Source of the DNA: CAZFQD01 sp964520885
GTDB taxonomy: Bacteria; Bacillota; Clostridia; Oscillospirales; SIG519
Assembly (NCBI GenBank): GCA_964520885.1
Contig: CAZFQD010000011.1
Span: forward strand, 1-31,200
Direction: 5' to 3'
DNA: 31,200 nucleotides
Shown: in pieces, positions 6,793-14,774 of the stretch
How the letters are laid out: every line of letters begins with the position of its first letter
Position numbering within the stretch: position 1 is the first letter of the stretch
Notes under the pieces: generated by a model
What the model was told of the DNA's origin: nothing
What the model saw: only the letters and a program-made list of their open reading frames with translations
Databases searched by the model: none
Made by a program: the position numbers and the translations under genes

Positions 6793-7647
6793 TTATTCTT
6801 CTTCAATTATTATTTTGCCCTTATCATTGTAATCATCTAAAAAATTGTAAGTTTCATTATCTTTACGATAACCAATTATAGTGTTTAAATTTACATTGTG
6901 AACACTTTTAAAAATATTCATTTCAATATATGGACTTATTTTTTTTAAACTTTTAATTAATTGTTTCATTTCTTGCCTTTTAGAATTTCCACCATTATCA
7001 CCTAAGACACAGTTCTCTGTAAAGCGACAGGCACATTGAATAAAATGTAAATTATTATATCTTTTCCATGCCAAAATATCTTTCTCTCTAATATGATACA
7101 TAGGTCTAATAAGTTGCATTCCTTCATAATTTGTGCTGTGGAGTTTTGGCATCATAGTTTTTGATTCTGCTCCGTATAACATACTCATTAAAATAGTTTC
7201 AATAACATCGTCAAAATGATGCCCTAATGCAATTTTGTTACAGCCTAATTGTTTTGCATTTTTATATAAATGACCTCTTCTCATTCTTGCACATAAATAG
7301 CAAGGAGATTGTTCTATTTCTGCAACAATATCAAAAATTTGTGTTTTAAATATTTTTATAGGTACATTTAAAAATTCTGCATTATCAGTAATTGCATTTA
7401 GATTTTTTTCATTGTAGCCCGGGTCCATAACTAAAAATTCTAAACTAAAATCAAATTTGCTATGTCTATGTAATTCTTGCATACATTTTGCTAACAGCAT
7501 TGAATCCTTGCCACCCGACATACAAACTGCAATTTTATCTCCCTGCTGAATTAAGTCATATTCATTAATACCAGAAATAAATCTTTTCCATATTGTTTTG
7601 CGATATTTTTTTATTATACTTCGCTCTATCTCTTCAAATTTTTCCAT
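6793..7647 (-). CDS. TtcA-like tRNA 2-thiocytidine synthetase (PP-loop ATPase)
   Basis: 284 aa. The PP-loop SGGKDS is at residues 44-49; the TtcA-type CxxC is CYLC at 116-119, followed by RMRRG; LGHHFDDVIET at 141-151; and a distal cysteine cluster CACRFTENC (205-213) supplies the third cluster ligand. TtcA uses ATP and a [4Fe-4S] cluster to thiolate cytidine 32 of tRNAs. TilS is excluded by the cysteines. The start ATG has GAGGT five nt upstream and lies 7 nt after the wecB stop, so the genes are cotranscribed. Whether this paralogue modifies C32 or another position cannot be told from sequence, so no symbol is given. Confidence 0.9.
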   Translation of the reverse strand: MEKFEEIERSIIKKYRKTIWKRFISGINEYDLIQQGDKIAVCMSGGKDSMLLAKCMQELHRHSKFDFSLEFLVMDPGYNEKNLNAITDNAEFLNVPIKIFKTQIFDIVAEIEQSPCYLCARMRRGHLYKNAKQLGCNKIALGHHFDDVIETILMSMLYGAESKTMMPKLHSTNYEGMQLIRPMYHIREKDILAWKRYNNLHFIQCACRFTENCVLGDNGGNSKRQEMKQLIKSLKKISPYIEMNIFKSVHNVNLNTIIGYRKDNETYNFLDDYNDKGKIIIEEE

Positions 7648-7654
7648 AAATACC

Positions 7655-8803
7655 TCAAAAGTTATTTAAATCTTGTGGCTTTTGCCCTTTTCCAAAATCA
7701 TATAAAATTGCCTCTACAATTCGTTTTGATGCAAAGCCATCGCCGTAAGGGTTAACTGCCTTTGCCATTTTGTCATATTCTTGTTTGTTTTCTAACAGTG
7801 CTTTTGATAAAGAAAAAATATCCTCTTCATTTACTCCTGCCATTTTTACTGTTCCTGCTTTAACTGCCTCCGGACGTTCTGTTTCAGTTCGCAAAACCAA
7901 AACCGGTTTCCCCAAAGCCGGTGCTTCCTCTTGCAAACCTCCGCTATCAGTTAATATTAAATATGCTCTGTCCATTAAATTGTGCATATCGCAAACATCT
8001 ATTGGGTCTATTAAAATAACTCTTTTTTCATTGCCTAAAATACTATTTACCGTTTTTCTAACTGCTGGATTTAAATGAACAGGATAAATTACCAAAACAT
8101 CCGAAAATGTATTAACTATTCTTTTAACCGCTTTACAAATATTGGACAGTGGCTGTCCTAAATTTTCTCGTCTATGAGCTGTCATAAGAATATAACGGTA
8201 TTTAGAAAAATCTTCATTTTTTAAAAATTCGTCTTTAAAAACATAACTTTTATTTACAGTTATTTTTAAAGCATCAATTACTGTGTTTCCTGTAATGAAA
8301 ATATTTTCTTTAATATTTTCATTAATTAAATTTTCTTTATTCGTAATTGTTGGGCAAAAATGAAGGTCTGCAATTTTGCCTGTTAAAGTTCTATTCATCT
8401 CCTCTGGGTATGGGGAATATTTATTAAAAGTTCTAAGTCCTGCCTCAATATGACCTACTTTAATTTTTTTATAAAAGCAAGCTAATGCACCTGCAAAGGA
8501 AGTTGTTGTATCTCCGTGCACTAAAACAATATCAGGTTTTGCCTTGCTTAAAACATCCTCCATTCCATCAATAACACTATTGGTTATTGAAGAGAGGGTT
8601 TGACGGTCTTTCATAATATTTAAGTCAAAATCAGGTGTAATTTTAAATATTTCTAATACTTGGTCTAACATTTCTCTATGTTGTGCAGTAACGCAAACAA
8701 TACTTTGCATTTGATTGCATTTTTCAATTTCCTTAACAAGTGGAGCCATTTTTATAGCTTCCGGTCTTGTGCCAAAAACTGTCATTACCTTAATTTTGTT
8801 CAT
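7655..8803 (-). CDS. wecB: UDP-N-acetylglucosamine 2-epimerase (non-hydrolysing)
   Basis: 382 aa, typical length. Family motifs: VFGTRPEAIKMAPLV (9-23), VHGDTTTSFAGAL (95-107) with Asp98, HIEAGLRTFNKYSPYPEEMNR (118-138) with Glu120 and Glu134, HRRENLG (210-216), and TDSGGLQEEAPALGKPVLVLR. It interconverts UDP-GlcNAc and UDP-ManNAc, giving the ManNAc donor for teichoic-acid linkage units or surface polysaccharide (MnaA in Gram-positives). It follows the tagO/wecA-like gene by 10 nt, which completes the logic: lipid-linked GlcNAc first, then a ManNAc donor. AAAGGTG precedes the ATG. Confidence 0.96.
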   Translation of the reverse strand: MNKIKVMTVFGTRPEAIKMAPLVKEIEKCNQMQSIVCVTAQHREMLDQVLEIFKITPDFDLNIMKDRQTLSSITNSVIDGMEDVLSKAKPDIVLVHGDTTTSFAGALACFYKKIKVGHIEAGLRTFNKYSPYPEEMNRTLTGKIADLHFCPTITNKENLINENIKENIFITGNTVIDALKITVNKSYVFKDEFLKNEDFSKYRYILMTAHRRENLGQPLSNICKAVKRIVNTFSDVLVIYPVHLNPAVRKTVNSILGNEKRVILIDPIDVCDMHNLMDRAYLILTDSGGLQEEAPALGKPVLVLRTETERPEAVKAGTVKMAGVNEEDIFSLSKALLENKQEYDKMAKAVNPYGDGFASKRIVEAILYDFGKGQKPQDLNNF

Positions 8804-8813
8804 ATAAACACCT

Positions 8814-9896
8814 TTACTTTTTAAAATGCTTTCCTTTTCTACTAATATACCATATTGCAGACAATATTATTGCAAAAGTAATAATAGAAAAAACAAGAGC
8901 TTTATATCTCGACATTGTGGTAATAATTACTGCAAATAAAGCCAAAACAGTACTTGCAATATAAAGAATTCTAACTGTATTTTTATGAGAAAAGCCTAAA
9001 TCCATTAGCCTGTGATGAATATGTTCCCTATCGGCAGACATTGGCGACCTACCTTCTCTAATTCTTCTAATAATAGCATAAATAGTATCAAAAATTGGTA
9101 AGGCAAGAACTAAAAACGGAACAGCAAGCGATACAATTAAATAAGATTTGAACAGTCCTTGAACTGAAATTGTAGCCATTATAAAACCCAAAAAGGTGGC
9201 TCCGGTATCTCCCATAATTATTTTTGCAGGGTTAAAATTAAAAGGCAAAAAGCCAACGCAAGCACCTGCTAAAGCGGCTGTTAAAATTGCCATTTCAGAA
9301 TCATGAATAAACAGCATAATTACTAATACTGAAATAGATGATATTGACGATACACCTGCCGCCAATCCATCTAAGCCATCTAATAAATTAACTGCATTTG
9401 TAATTCCAACTATCCAAATAATTGTTAAAGGAATTGAAATCCATTCAATGCTTTCATAAGATGAAGGGGTAAAAATATAAAAATTAGTTAAAATATCAAT
9501 TCTAACTCCCATAATTACAGGTATTGATGCCGCAATTATTTGAACTAATAACTTCTTTTTTGCTTTTAAAACTGTTACATCATCTACTACACCTAAAGCA
9601 ACAATTAAAGTTGCACCAATCAAAATGCCGATTATAGGAAGTGAAGCATTTAAAAAAGGAGTTGTTACTGCAAAAAAGGCTGTGCTAACGCAAAAGCCTA
9701 AAAATATTGCTAATCCTCCTAATCGTGCTAATGCCTCTTTGTGCATTCTTCTTTCATCTTGAGCAACATCAACTGCACCTATCTTAAAGGCAAATATTTT
9801 TACAGCAGGAGTAACTAAATATGCGAATGCCGCCGCAGTAAAAAAAGCCGCCGCAACAGACAAATAAAAATATATATTATAAATATTTAGCACCAC
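8814..9896 (-). CDS. Undecaprenyl-phosphate GlcNAc-1-phosphate transferase (TagO/WecA-like)
   Basis: 360 aa integral membrane protein, about 10-11 TM helices. Motifs of the polyprenyl-phosphate glycosyl-1-phosphate transferase family: DERRMHKEALARLGG (47-61), the Asp pair VVDD (103-106), NLLDGLDGLAAG (170-181), MGDTGATFLGF (228-238) and the HIHHRL box (292-297) typical of WecA/TagO rather than MraY. It starts wall teichoic acid or surface polysaccharide synthesis by loading GlcNAc-1-P on undecaprenyl phosphate. The start is doubtful: two adjacent GTG codons (9891-9896) are part of AAAGGTGGTG, itself a good ribosome-binding site, so translation may begin a few codons later, perhaps at a non-standard codon. 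Confidence 0.93.
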   Translation of the reverse strand: MVLNIYNIYFYLSVAAAFFTAAAFAYLVTPAVKIFAFKIGAVDVAQDERRMHKEALARLGGLAIFLGFCVSTAFFAVTTPFLNASLPIIGILIGATLIVALGVVDDVTVLKAKKKLLVQIIAASIPVIMGVRIDILTNFYIFTPSSYESIEWISIPLTIIWIVGITNAVNLLDGLDGLAAGVSSISSISVLVIMLFIHDSEMAILTAALAGACVGFLPFNFNPAKIIMGDTGATFLGFIMATISVQGLFKSYLIVSLAVPFLVLALPIFDTIYAIIRRIREGRSPMSADREHIHHRLMDLGFSHKNTVRILYIASTVLALFAVIITTMSRYKALVFSIITFAIILSAIWYISRKGKHFKK

Positions 9897-9903
9897 CTTT
9901 TAA

Positions 9904-10002
9904 GTGAACTTCGTTCACAATGAATAATGAACGATGAATAATGAACAATTTTGGTTGAAATACTACACATTTCTTTTAATTAGAATAGTCGCCTCAGACG
10001 AC
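9904..10002. repeat. Two small hairpins flanking a heptamer array
   Basis: GTGAAC (9904-9909) pairs with GTTCAC (9913-9918) around TTC, and GTCG (9988-9991) pairs with CGAC (9999-10002). The second resembles the GTCGCC/GGCGAC hairpin after comEC (17245-17259). Confidence 0.45.
9921..9948. repeat. Period-7 tandem array (TGAATAA/TGAACNA type)
   Basis: Units TGAATAA, TGAACGA, TGAATAA, TGAACAA between the tagO-like start and the trpS end. Confidence 0.8.
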
Positions 10003-10011
10003 AACATTAAT

Positions 10012-10039
10012 TGTTAACTGTTACTTGTTACTTGTTAAA
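10012..10039. repeat. Period-7 tandem array (TGTTACT type) covering the trpS stop codon
   Basis: Units TGTTAAC, TGTTACT, TGTTACT, TGTTAAA. The stop codon of trpS (10035-10037, minus strand) lies inside the last unit. Confidence 0.85.
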
Positions 10040-11033
10040 ATCCTCTTTTAACAAAGCCCATCTTTTTATAAACCTTATCCATAGTTTTGCTTGAAATGTA
10101 AAGTGCTTTTTTTGCACTTTCGGTATAAGTTTTTTCAAGAAAATCTTTATTTTTCATTAAATCGTTATATTTTTCTCTAACAGGTCTTAAAGTTTCTGCT
10201 ACTGCCTCGCCTACTGCTATTTTAAAATCGCCATAGCCCTTGCCACTAAATTCGTTTTCAATTTCTTTATAAGTTTTGCCTGTAACACAGGAATAAATAC
10301 TCATTAAATTATTAATTCCATCTTTGCCTTCGGAATAGCAAACAATAGCCTCACTATCAGTAACCGCTCTTTTAAACTTTCTTAAAACATCCTCCGGTTT
10401 ATCAAGTAAAGTAATATATGAATTTACATTTTCATCCGACTTGGACATTTTTTTATTAGGTTCTTGTAAAGACATAACCCTTGCTCCAACCTTAGGGATA
10501 AAAGGTTCAGGAACTGTAAATATATCTCCATAAATTCCGTTAAAACGAATTGCAATATCTCTTGCTAATTCCAAATGTTGTTTTTGGTCATTTCCAACAG
10601 GCACTAAATTTGTTTGATAAAGTAAAATATCGGCCGCCATTAAGGCTGGATATGTAAAAAGACCTGCATTTATATTGTTTTCATTTTTTGCTGATTTATC
10701 TTTAAACTGTGTCATACGGGACAGTTCGCCAAACATTGTAAAGCAATTTAGCACCCATGCTAATTCTGCGTGGGTATGAACATGACTTTGAAAGAATATT
10801 AAGTTTTTTTCTTCGCTTAAACCGCAAGCCAATAATGAAGCCATAACTTCCAAATTCTTTTGACGAAATATTGTAGGCTCCTGCCTTAAAGTAATTGCGT
10901 GTAAATCCACAACAGAATAACAGCAATTATATTCATCTTGAAGCTGCACCCAATTTTTAATAGCTCCCAAATAATTACCCAAAGTTAACGAGCCACTTGA
11001 TTGTATTCCACTAAATATAACTTTTTTGTCCAC
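10035..11033 (-). CDS. trpS: Tryptophanyl-tRNA synthetase
   Basis: 332 aa class Ib synthetase, the usual bacterial length. N-terminal FSGIQSSGSLTLGNYLGA (7-24) carries the HIGH-equivalent motif TLGN; ALMAADILLYQTNLVPVGNDQKQHLELARD (130-159) is the tryptophan/ATP site region; and KMSKSDEN (195-202) is the KMSKS loop. It charges tRNA-Trp. The start is GTG, with GAGGA seven nt upstream inside a heptamer array. I see no T-box leader in the 111-nt gap upstream, which is filled by repeats. It lies between the aminotransferase and the tagO-like gene on the same strand. Confidence 0.97.
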   Translation of the reverse strand: MDKKVIFSGIQSSGSLTLGNYLGAIKNWVQLQDEYNCCYSVVDLHAITLRQEPTIFRQKNLEVMASLLACGLSEEKNLIFFQSHVHTHAELAWVLNCFTMFGELSRMTQFKDKSAKNENNINAGLFTYPALMAADILLYQTNLVPVGNDQKQHLELARDIAIRFNGIYGDIFTVPEPFIPKVGARVMSLQEPNKKMSKSDENVNSYITLLDKPEDVLRKFKRAVTDSEAIVCYSEGKDGINNLMSIYSCVTGKTYKEIENEFSGKGYGDFKIAVGEAVAETLRPVREKYNDLMKNKDFLEKTYTESAKKALYISSKTMDKVYKKMGFVKRGF

Positions 11034-11037
11034 AATA

Positions 11038-11058
11038 ATTCCTCGTTCCTATTTAAAT
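11038..11058. repeat. Period-7 array abutting the 69-bp element; supplies the trpS ribosome-binding site
   Basis: Units ATTCCTC, GTTCCTA, TTTAAAT. On the minus strand the first two provide the GAGGA used by trpS. Confidence 0.65.
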
Positions 11059-11127
11059 GAGATTGCCACGGGCTCCTTCGGCGGGATACGCCTCAGGACG
11101 ACACTGCGGTGTCGGCTTTGCAATGAC
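11059..11127 (+). repeat. 69-bp dispersed palindromic element, long form
   Basis: It has the same length as the copies at 3016 and 24215, differing from the 3016 copy at only a few positions in its centre. A heptamer array abuts it on each side with no gap. Confidence 0.9.
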
Positions 11128-11155
11128 ATTCTACATTTTGCATTCTACATTAAAA
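11128..11155. repeat. Period-7 tandem array (ATTCTAC type) covering the aminotransferase stop codon
   Basis: Units ATTCTAC, ATTTTGC, ATTCTAC, ATTAAAA. The aminotransferase stop (11145-11147) and its last codons lie inside the array. Confidence 0.8.
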
Positions 11156-12335
11156 ATTGTTTTAGGACTTCCCCTAATATTGTTATCCCCTTTTCTATTT
11201 GCTCCTTAGTGGGAGTTGAATAATTTAATCTAAAACTGTGTGTCGGTGCGTTTTCATCTGCATTAAATGCACTGCCCGGGACTATTGCAACAAAGTTTTC
11301 AATAGCCTTTTTAGAAAACTGGAAGGCATCACAATTTGAAGGCATTGTGCACCACAAGAATATACCACCGTCCGGACGAGTAGTAATAACTCTTTTGTCA
11401 AAGCATTTATCAATCATATTAAGCATTGTGTCGCATTTTTTTTTATATAACTGCCTAATTCCTTCTATATGTGCATCTATATCATAATTTTCAAGATATT
11501 TATTCACTAATATTTGAAAGAAAATATTCGTGTGAACATCGTTAACCTGCTTTGCAACTACTAATTTTTGAATAATTTCTTTTGGTGCATTAACAAATCC
11601 CACCCTCATTCCTGCTGAAAGAATTTTTGAAAAAGAGCCACAATAAATAACTCTTCCATCTTGATCAAAGGACTTAATAGTAGGAATATCCTCACCTCTA
11701 AAACGAAGTTCTCCGTAAGGGTTATCCTCTAAAATTATAGCATTATATTTTCTTGCTAATTCATAAACCTTTTTTCTTTTCTCTAAACTCATCGTTACGC
11801 CTGATGGGTTTTGAAAGGTTGGAATAACATAAATCATTTTAACATTTTTTTCATTTTGCAATGACATTTCTAATTTTTCTATATCAATTCCGTCTTGTTC
11901 AATGTCAACTCCTTTTAAGTTGACATTATAAGCCCTAAACGCATTTAAAGCACCAATAAAACTTGGATTTTCGCACAACACAGTATCCCCTTCGTTGCAC
12001 AAAACTTTGCAAGAAAGGTCAATACCTTGTTGCCCGCCTGAAACTATAATTGTTTCATCAAAATCCTTGCCTATATTAAACTTTTGCTTTAATCTGTTAG
12101 TTACTTTTTCTCTCAAAGGCGTGTAACCCTCTGTAATGCTGTATTGCAAAGCCTCCACAGGATTTTTTTCAAAAATCTCCTTAGAAAGCAAAGCCAATTC
12201 CTTAACAGGAAAGGACTCCGCCGCAGGGTTTCCAGCCGCTAAGGAAATAACCTTAGGGTCTGATAAAAACTTAAATATTTCCCTAATCGCCGAAGGCTTT
12301 AAAGGGGAAATCTTATCTGAGAAAATGTATTCCAT
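11145..12335 (-). CDS. PLP-dependent aminotransferase, class I/II (AadR/LysN/Aro8-like)
   Basis: 396 aa fold-type I aminotransferase. SLAAGNPAAESFP (31-43) and QYSITEGYTPLREKV (64-78) are typical of the MocR/2-aminoadipate (LysN) branch without the DNA-binding domain. VSGGQQGIDLSCKV (98-111) is the cofactor loop, Asn176 lies in PTFQNPSGV, Asp204 in EDNPYGELRF, the PLP lysine is Lys237 in CGSFSKILSAGMRVG, and the carboxylate-binding Arg is in SFRLNYSTP. It transfers amino groups between an aromatic, branched-chain or 2-aminoadipate type amino acid and 2-oxoglutarate; the substrate cannot be fixed from sequence. GAGGT precedes the ATG, and a promoter lies directly upstream. It heads the minus-strand run. 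Confidence 0.93.
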   Translation of the reverse strand: MEYIFSDKISPLKPSAIREIFKFLSDPKVISLAAGNPAAESFPVKELALLSKEIFEKNPVEALQYSITEGYTPLREKVTNRLKQKFNIGKDFDETIIVSGGQQGIDLSCKVLCNEGDTVLCENPSFIGALNAFRAYNVNLKGVDIEQDGIDIEKLEMSLQNEKNVKMIYVIPTFQNPSGVTMSLEKRKKVYELARKYNAIILEDNPYGELRFRGEDIPTIKSFDQDGRVIYCGSFSKILSAGMRVGFVNAPKEIIQKLVVAKQVNDVHTNIFFQILVNKYLENYDIDAHIEGIRQLYKKKCDTMLNMIDKCFDKRVITTRPDGGIFLWCTMPSNCDAFQFSKKAIENFVAIVPGSAFNADENAPTHSFRLNYSTPTKEQIEKGITILGEVLKQFLM

Positions 12336-12370
12336 AATTTTTACCTCAATTATATAAAAATACTTTTAAT

Positions 12371-12399
12371 ATAATATCATAAATAGTGCTAATTGACAA
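12371..12399 (-). promoter_or_regulatory. Sigma-A type promoter for the aminotransferase (head of the minus-strand run)
   Basis: On the minus strand TTGTCA (12394-12399) and TATTAT (12371-12376) are 17 bp apart, starting transcription about 30 nt before the ATG at 12335. Confidence 0.65.
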
Positions 12400-12625
12400 G
12401 ACGGGAAAAATAAAAATTCCTGCATTAAAATATTAGTGAAAAAACTTGTTGTTTTTGAAATCGCTCTTATTAATATGTTGAATTAGTTTTATTATGTATT
12501 TTTCCCCCTTTGCAAAAAATGCAAAATATGCACTTTCTCTTTCTATTATAGCAATATTGAATTTCTACTTAAATAATAATGTTTTAATTTTATTAAAGTA
12601 GTTTGTAATATTTTTAATAACTATA
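12400..12625. other. AT-rich intergenic stretch between divergent genes
   Basis: The 352-bp gap between the divergent aminotransferase and DUF2089 genes holds a promoter for each and otherwise little: a few TGCAAAA-type words near 12514-12535 and no heptamer array, palindromic element or ORF. Confidence 0.55.
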
Positions 12626-12654
12626 TTGACAAAATGTAAATACTAATATATAAT
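12626..12654 (+). promoter_or_regulatory. Consensus sigma-A promoter of the DUF2089 gene
   Basis: A perfect TTGACA (12626-12631), 17-bp spacer and perfect TATAAT (12649-12654). The 15 bases from 12625 are identical to those in the promoter at 1933. Confidence 0.85.
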
Positions 12655-12687
12655 AAGCTATATCAATTATTAAAGGAGTGGTTATCA

Positions 12688-13476
12688 GTGAATAGAGAAC
12701 TTGTGGTTAAATGCCCACGCTGTAATGAAAAATTAGTAGCTACAAAATTAAACTGTGAAAACTGCAAGATGGAACTTCAAGGGGATTTCTCTCTTAGCAA
12801 GTTTGATTATCTTTCAAATGATGAAATAAGCTTTGTAGAGTGTTTTCTAAAACACCAAGGAAATTTTAATGCAATTCAGAATGAAAAAGCAATGTCGTAT
12901 CCTGCTGTTAAAAAGAAATTCGCAGACATACTTGAAACTTTAGAATTAAGCAATGTAACAATTAATAATAGAAAGGTTGTGAACCAAGAAATGATAAATC
13001 ATGTTGAAATTCTTGAAACAGATAGCATAGTTATTAAGGTTATAAAGGAGAAACTTAATGCTATCAACGGCATAGCAACAATTAAACTATATTATGGAAA
13101 TATTTGTGATATTGGATTTGACAAAGATGGAGACGGTCTAGTTTGCCCTAAAATACCTCAAGCCAAACAACTTATATGGGATGTTTTTAATGCAACAGTT
13201 GAAAATGTCATTCTAAATGGTGGCAAGGCTAAAAAAGGCAACGCACAATCAGGTGCTAAGTTAGGCAGTGAAAAATTAAAAATGAATTCAGTAGAAGGAT
13301 ACATTGCACATAAAGTTCATGGTAAGAAAATCGGAGAAACAACATTAGGTCCTGGGTTCATTGTTTGTGCTATTCTTGACTGGGCTGGTATTTGTAAAAA
13401 TGAATGGGGTTATTTAAGAATTGAACCAAGTTTTGAAGCAGTTTTAAATACTGATAATGATAGATGTTTAATTTAA
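12688..13476 (+). CDS. DUF2089 zinc-ribbon/HTH protein with unassigned C-terminal domain
   Basis: 262 aa. Residues 1-87 match DUF2089: a zinc ribbon with Cys9, Cys12, Cys23, Cys26, the linker GDFSLSKFDYLS, then a helix-turn-helix (FVECFLKHQGNFNAIQ ... MSYPAVKKKFADIL). Most DUF2089 proteins end shortly after this, but here about 170 further residues follow. Residues about 125-250 look like a folded domain rich in conserved-type motifs (NGGKAKKGNAQSGAKLG, VEGYIAHKVHGKKIGE, AILDWAGICKNEWGYLRI) that I cannot name. DNA binding by the N-terminal part is likely. The start is GTG with AAGGAGTGG upstream and a perfect promoter before it. It is monocistronic, flanked by divergent and convergent genes. 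Confidence 0.85.
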   Translation: MNRELVVKCPRCNEKLVATKLNCENCKMELQGDFSLSKFDYLSNDEISFVECFLKHQGNFNAIQNEKAMSYPAVKKKFADILETLELSNVTINNRKVVNQEMINHVEILETDSIVIKVIKEKLNAINGIATIKLYYGNICDIGFDKDGDGLVCPKIPQAKQLIWDVFNATVENVILNGGKAKKGNAQSGAKLGSEKLKMNSVEGYIAHKVHGKKIGETTLGPGFIVCAILDWAGICKNEWGYLRIEPSFEAVLNTDNDRCLI

Positions 13477-13541
13477 AAGTGGTAGTTTTTGCTGTAATTT
13501 TTATAGACAAAATTGCTAAAGAAACGGAGATGAATTAACAA

Positions 13542-13622
13542 ATGTTTATAATAAGATTTGCATTTTTATTGCTAAGAATAGTGATCTATACATTTATAGA
13601 TTTAGTAAGGCACAAATGGTAG
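13542..13622 (+). CDS. Possible 26-aa hydrophobic peptide
   Basis: ATG at 13542 opens a 26-codon frame ending TAG at 13622, encoding MFIIRFAFLLLRIVIYTFID and a short basic tail (LVRHKW). It would form a single membrane helix. ACGGAGA lies about 12 nt upstream, a rather long spacing. It overlaps the 3' end of the convergent radical SAM gene by about 20 nt. It could be a small membrane protein or chance. Confidence 0.25.
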   Translation: MFIIRFAFLLLRIVIYTFIDLVRHKW

Positions 13623-14540
13623 GTTGATTATTTGCGTTTGTTGACCCTGAATTATATTTCTCTCTTCCAACATTTTTTCTAACTCATTCATTAAATATCT
13701 CCACGAGTGTCCCCAATTTTCAAAGACGGTTAGTTCCTTAGGGGCACGACCGAAAAATCTTTCTATTACAATAGTGCTTTTTAAATGCTCAATAAATAAA
13801 ATGCACCTTTCTAAATATTCCTCTTGTGTTATTAAAGAGAATTCTTTATTATTATACATTTTTTCAAGCACAGTGTTTTTTAAAATATAAAGGCTGTGGA
13901 TTTTTACAATATCAATATTTAGTTCGTTTAGTAATTTTGCTGTTTTTATTGTGTCCTCATTGCTGTCCCAAGGCAAATTCAGTATTATATGTGTTCCAAT
14001 TAAAAAGTCATACTTTTTTATTTTTATAACTGCATTTATAAAATCATTTACAGTATGTCCTCTGTTAATAATTTTTAGGGTGTTTTCATTTGTGGTTTGA
14101 AGCCCTAATTCAATAATAATTTTAAGGTTGTTTTTAATGCTAAATTCTTTTAAAAACTCTAACTGCTCATCTAAAATACAATCCGGTCTTGTTGAAATAG
14201 AAATTGCTACAATATCGCTGTCCGAACAATCTTCAATATACTTTTTAAAATCTTTAAAAGGCAAATAAGTATTTGTATAGTTTTGAAAATATGCTATAAA
14301 CTTATTAGCCTTATATTTTTGTTTAATATAGGCTTTATTCTCATTTATTTGCTCTTTTACTGATAGTAAATGGCTTTTCATTTCAAAACCTGCTCCAATT
14401 TCTCCACAAAAAATACAACCCCCTGTTGAAATTTTTCCATCTCTATTTGGGCAAGTAACAGGAATATTAATTGGCAATTTATAAACCTTTTGCAAAAAGG
14501 TTTTTTCTAAAAAAGATGAATAATTGTAATATCTTTTCAT
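13602..14540 (-). CDS. Radical SAM protein, YhcC/TIGR01212 family
   Basis: 312 aa from the chosen start. The cluster-binding motif is CPNRDGKISTGGCIFC (Cys30, Cys42, Cys45), the extended spacing that marks the TIGR01212 family, followed by FIAYFQNYTNTYLPF and IISTRPD-like ISISTRPDCI. Family members are radical SAM enzymes of unknown reaction, distantly related to Elp3. An in-frame ATG at 14573 exists, but the ATG at 14540 is preferred: GGAG lies 6 nt before it, and the likely -10 box TATAAT (minus strand, 14572-14577) would put transcription start downstream of 14573. The gene is convergent with the DUF2089 gene and divergent from comEC. Confidence 0.9.
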   Translation of the reverse strand: MKRYYNYSSFLEKTFLQKVYKLPINIPVTCPNRDGKISTGGCIFCGEIGAGFEMKSHLLSVKEQINENKAYIKQKYKANKFIAYFQNYTNTYLPFKDFKKYIEDCSDSDIVAISISTRPDCILDEQLEFLKEFSIKNNLKIIIELGLQTTNENTLKIINRGHTVNDFINAVIKIKKYDFLIGTHIILNLPWDSNEDTIKTAKLLNELNIDIVKIHSLYILKNTVLEKMYNNKEFSLITQEEYLERCILFIEHLKSTIVIERFFGRAPKELTVFENWGHSWRYLMNELEKMLEERNIIQGQQTQIINLPFVPY

Positions 14541-14571
14541 TTTTTCTCCATATTTTTCAGCATTTTTTAAC

Positions 14572-14577
14572 ATTATA
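14572..14577 (-). promoter_or_regulatory. -10 box of the radical SAM gene
   Basis: TATAAT on the minus strand, preceded by TG one base away; the -35 region is weak. It decides the start of the downstream gene at 14540. Confidence 0.45.
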
Positions 14578-14634
14578 TCACTTTTTTATTTAAAATTCAT
14601 TTAATTTTTGATATAATAATGAATAATTAAAAAT

Positions 14635-14662
14635 GAGATTGCCACACTTCGTTCGCAATGAC
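14635..14662. repeat. 28-bp dispersed palindromic element, short form
   Basis: Identical in its visible core to the 2940 copy. It is followed by AATTCGCTCCTAA, as are the copies at 14691 and 18469. Confidence 0.85.
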
Positions 14663-14690
14663 AATTCGCTCCTAACTTCTCATTGAATTT

Positions 14691-14718
14691 GAGATTGCTT
14701 CGCTTCCCTTGCAATGAC
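14691..14718. repeat. 28-bp dispersed palindromic element, short form (diverged)
   Basis: Starts GAGATTGC and ends GCAATGAC with a CTTCGCTTCC centre. It is 28 bp away from the previous copy and again followed by AATTCGCTCCTAA. Confidence 0.8.
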
Positions 14719-14723
14719 AATTC

Positions 14724-14757
14724 GCTCCTAACTCCTAATCCCAATTCCTAATTAAAT
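14724..14757. repeat. Period-7 tandem array (NNTCCTA type)
   Basis: Units GCTCCTA, ACTCCTA, an interrupted ATCCCA, ATTCCTA, ATTAAAT, ending about 18 nt before the comEC start. Confidence 0.65.
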
Positions 14758-14774
14758 AGATTGGTGTTGTTTTT

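Noticed and set aside
7770..8078. Frame of 102 codons antisense to wecB
   Set aside because: A shadow frame of a conserved gene with no ribosome-binding site.
11034..11144. T-box leader upstream of trpS
   Set aside because: The gap is filled by a heptamer array, a 69-bp palindromic element and another array; no T-box motif or antiterminator could be recognised.
14635..14718. Two 28-bp repeats separated by exactly 28 bp, resembling a minimal CRISPR array
   Set aside because: The copies are diverged, the same element is dispersed singly elsewhere (2940, 18469) and is palindromic with relatives of 69 bp; there are no further units and no cas genes.
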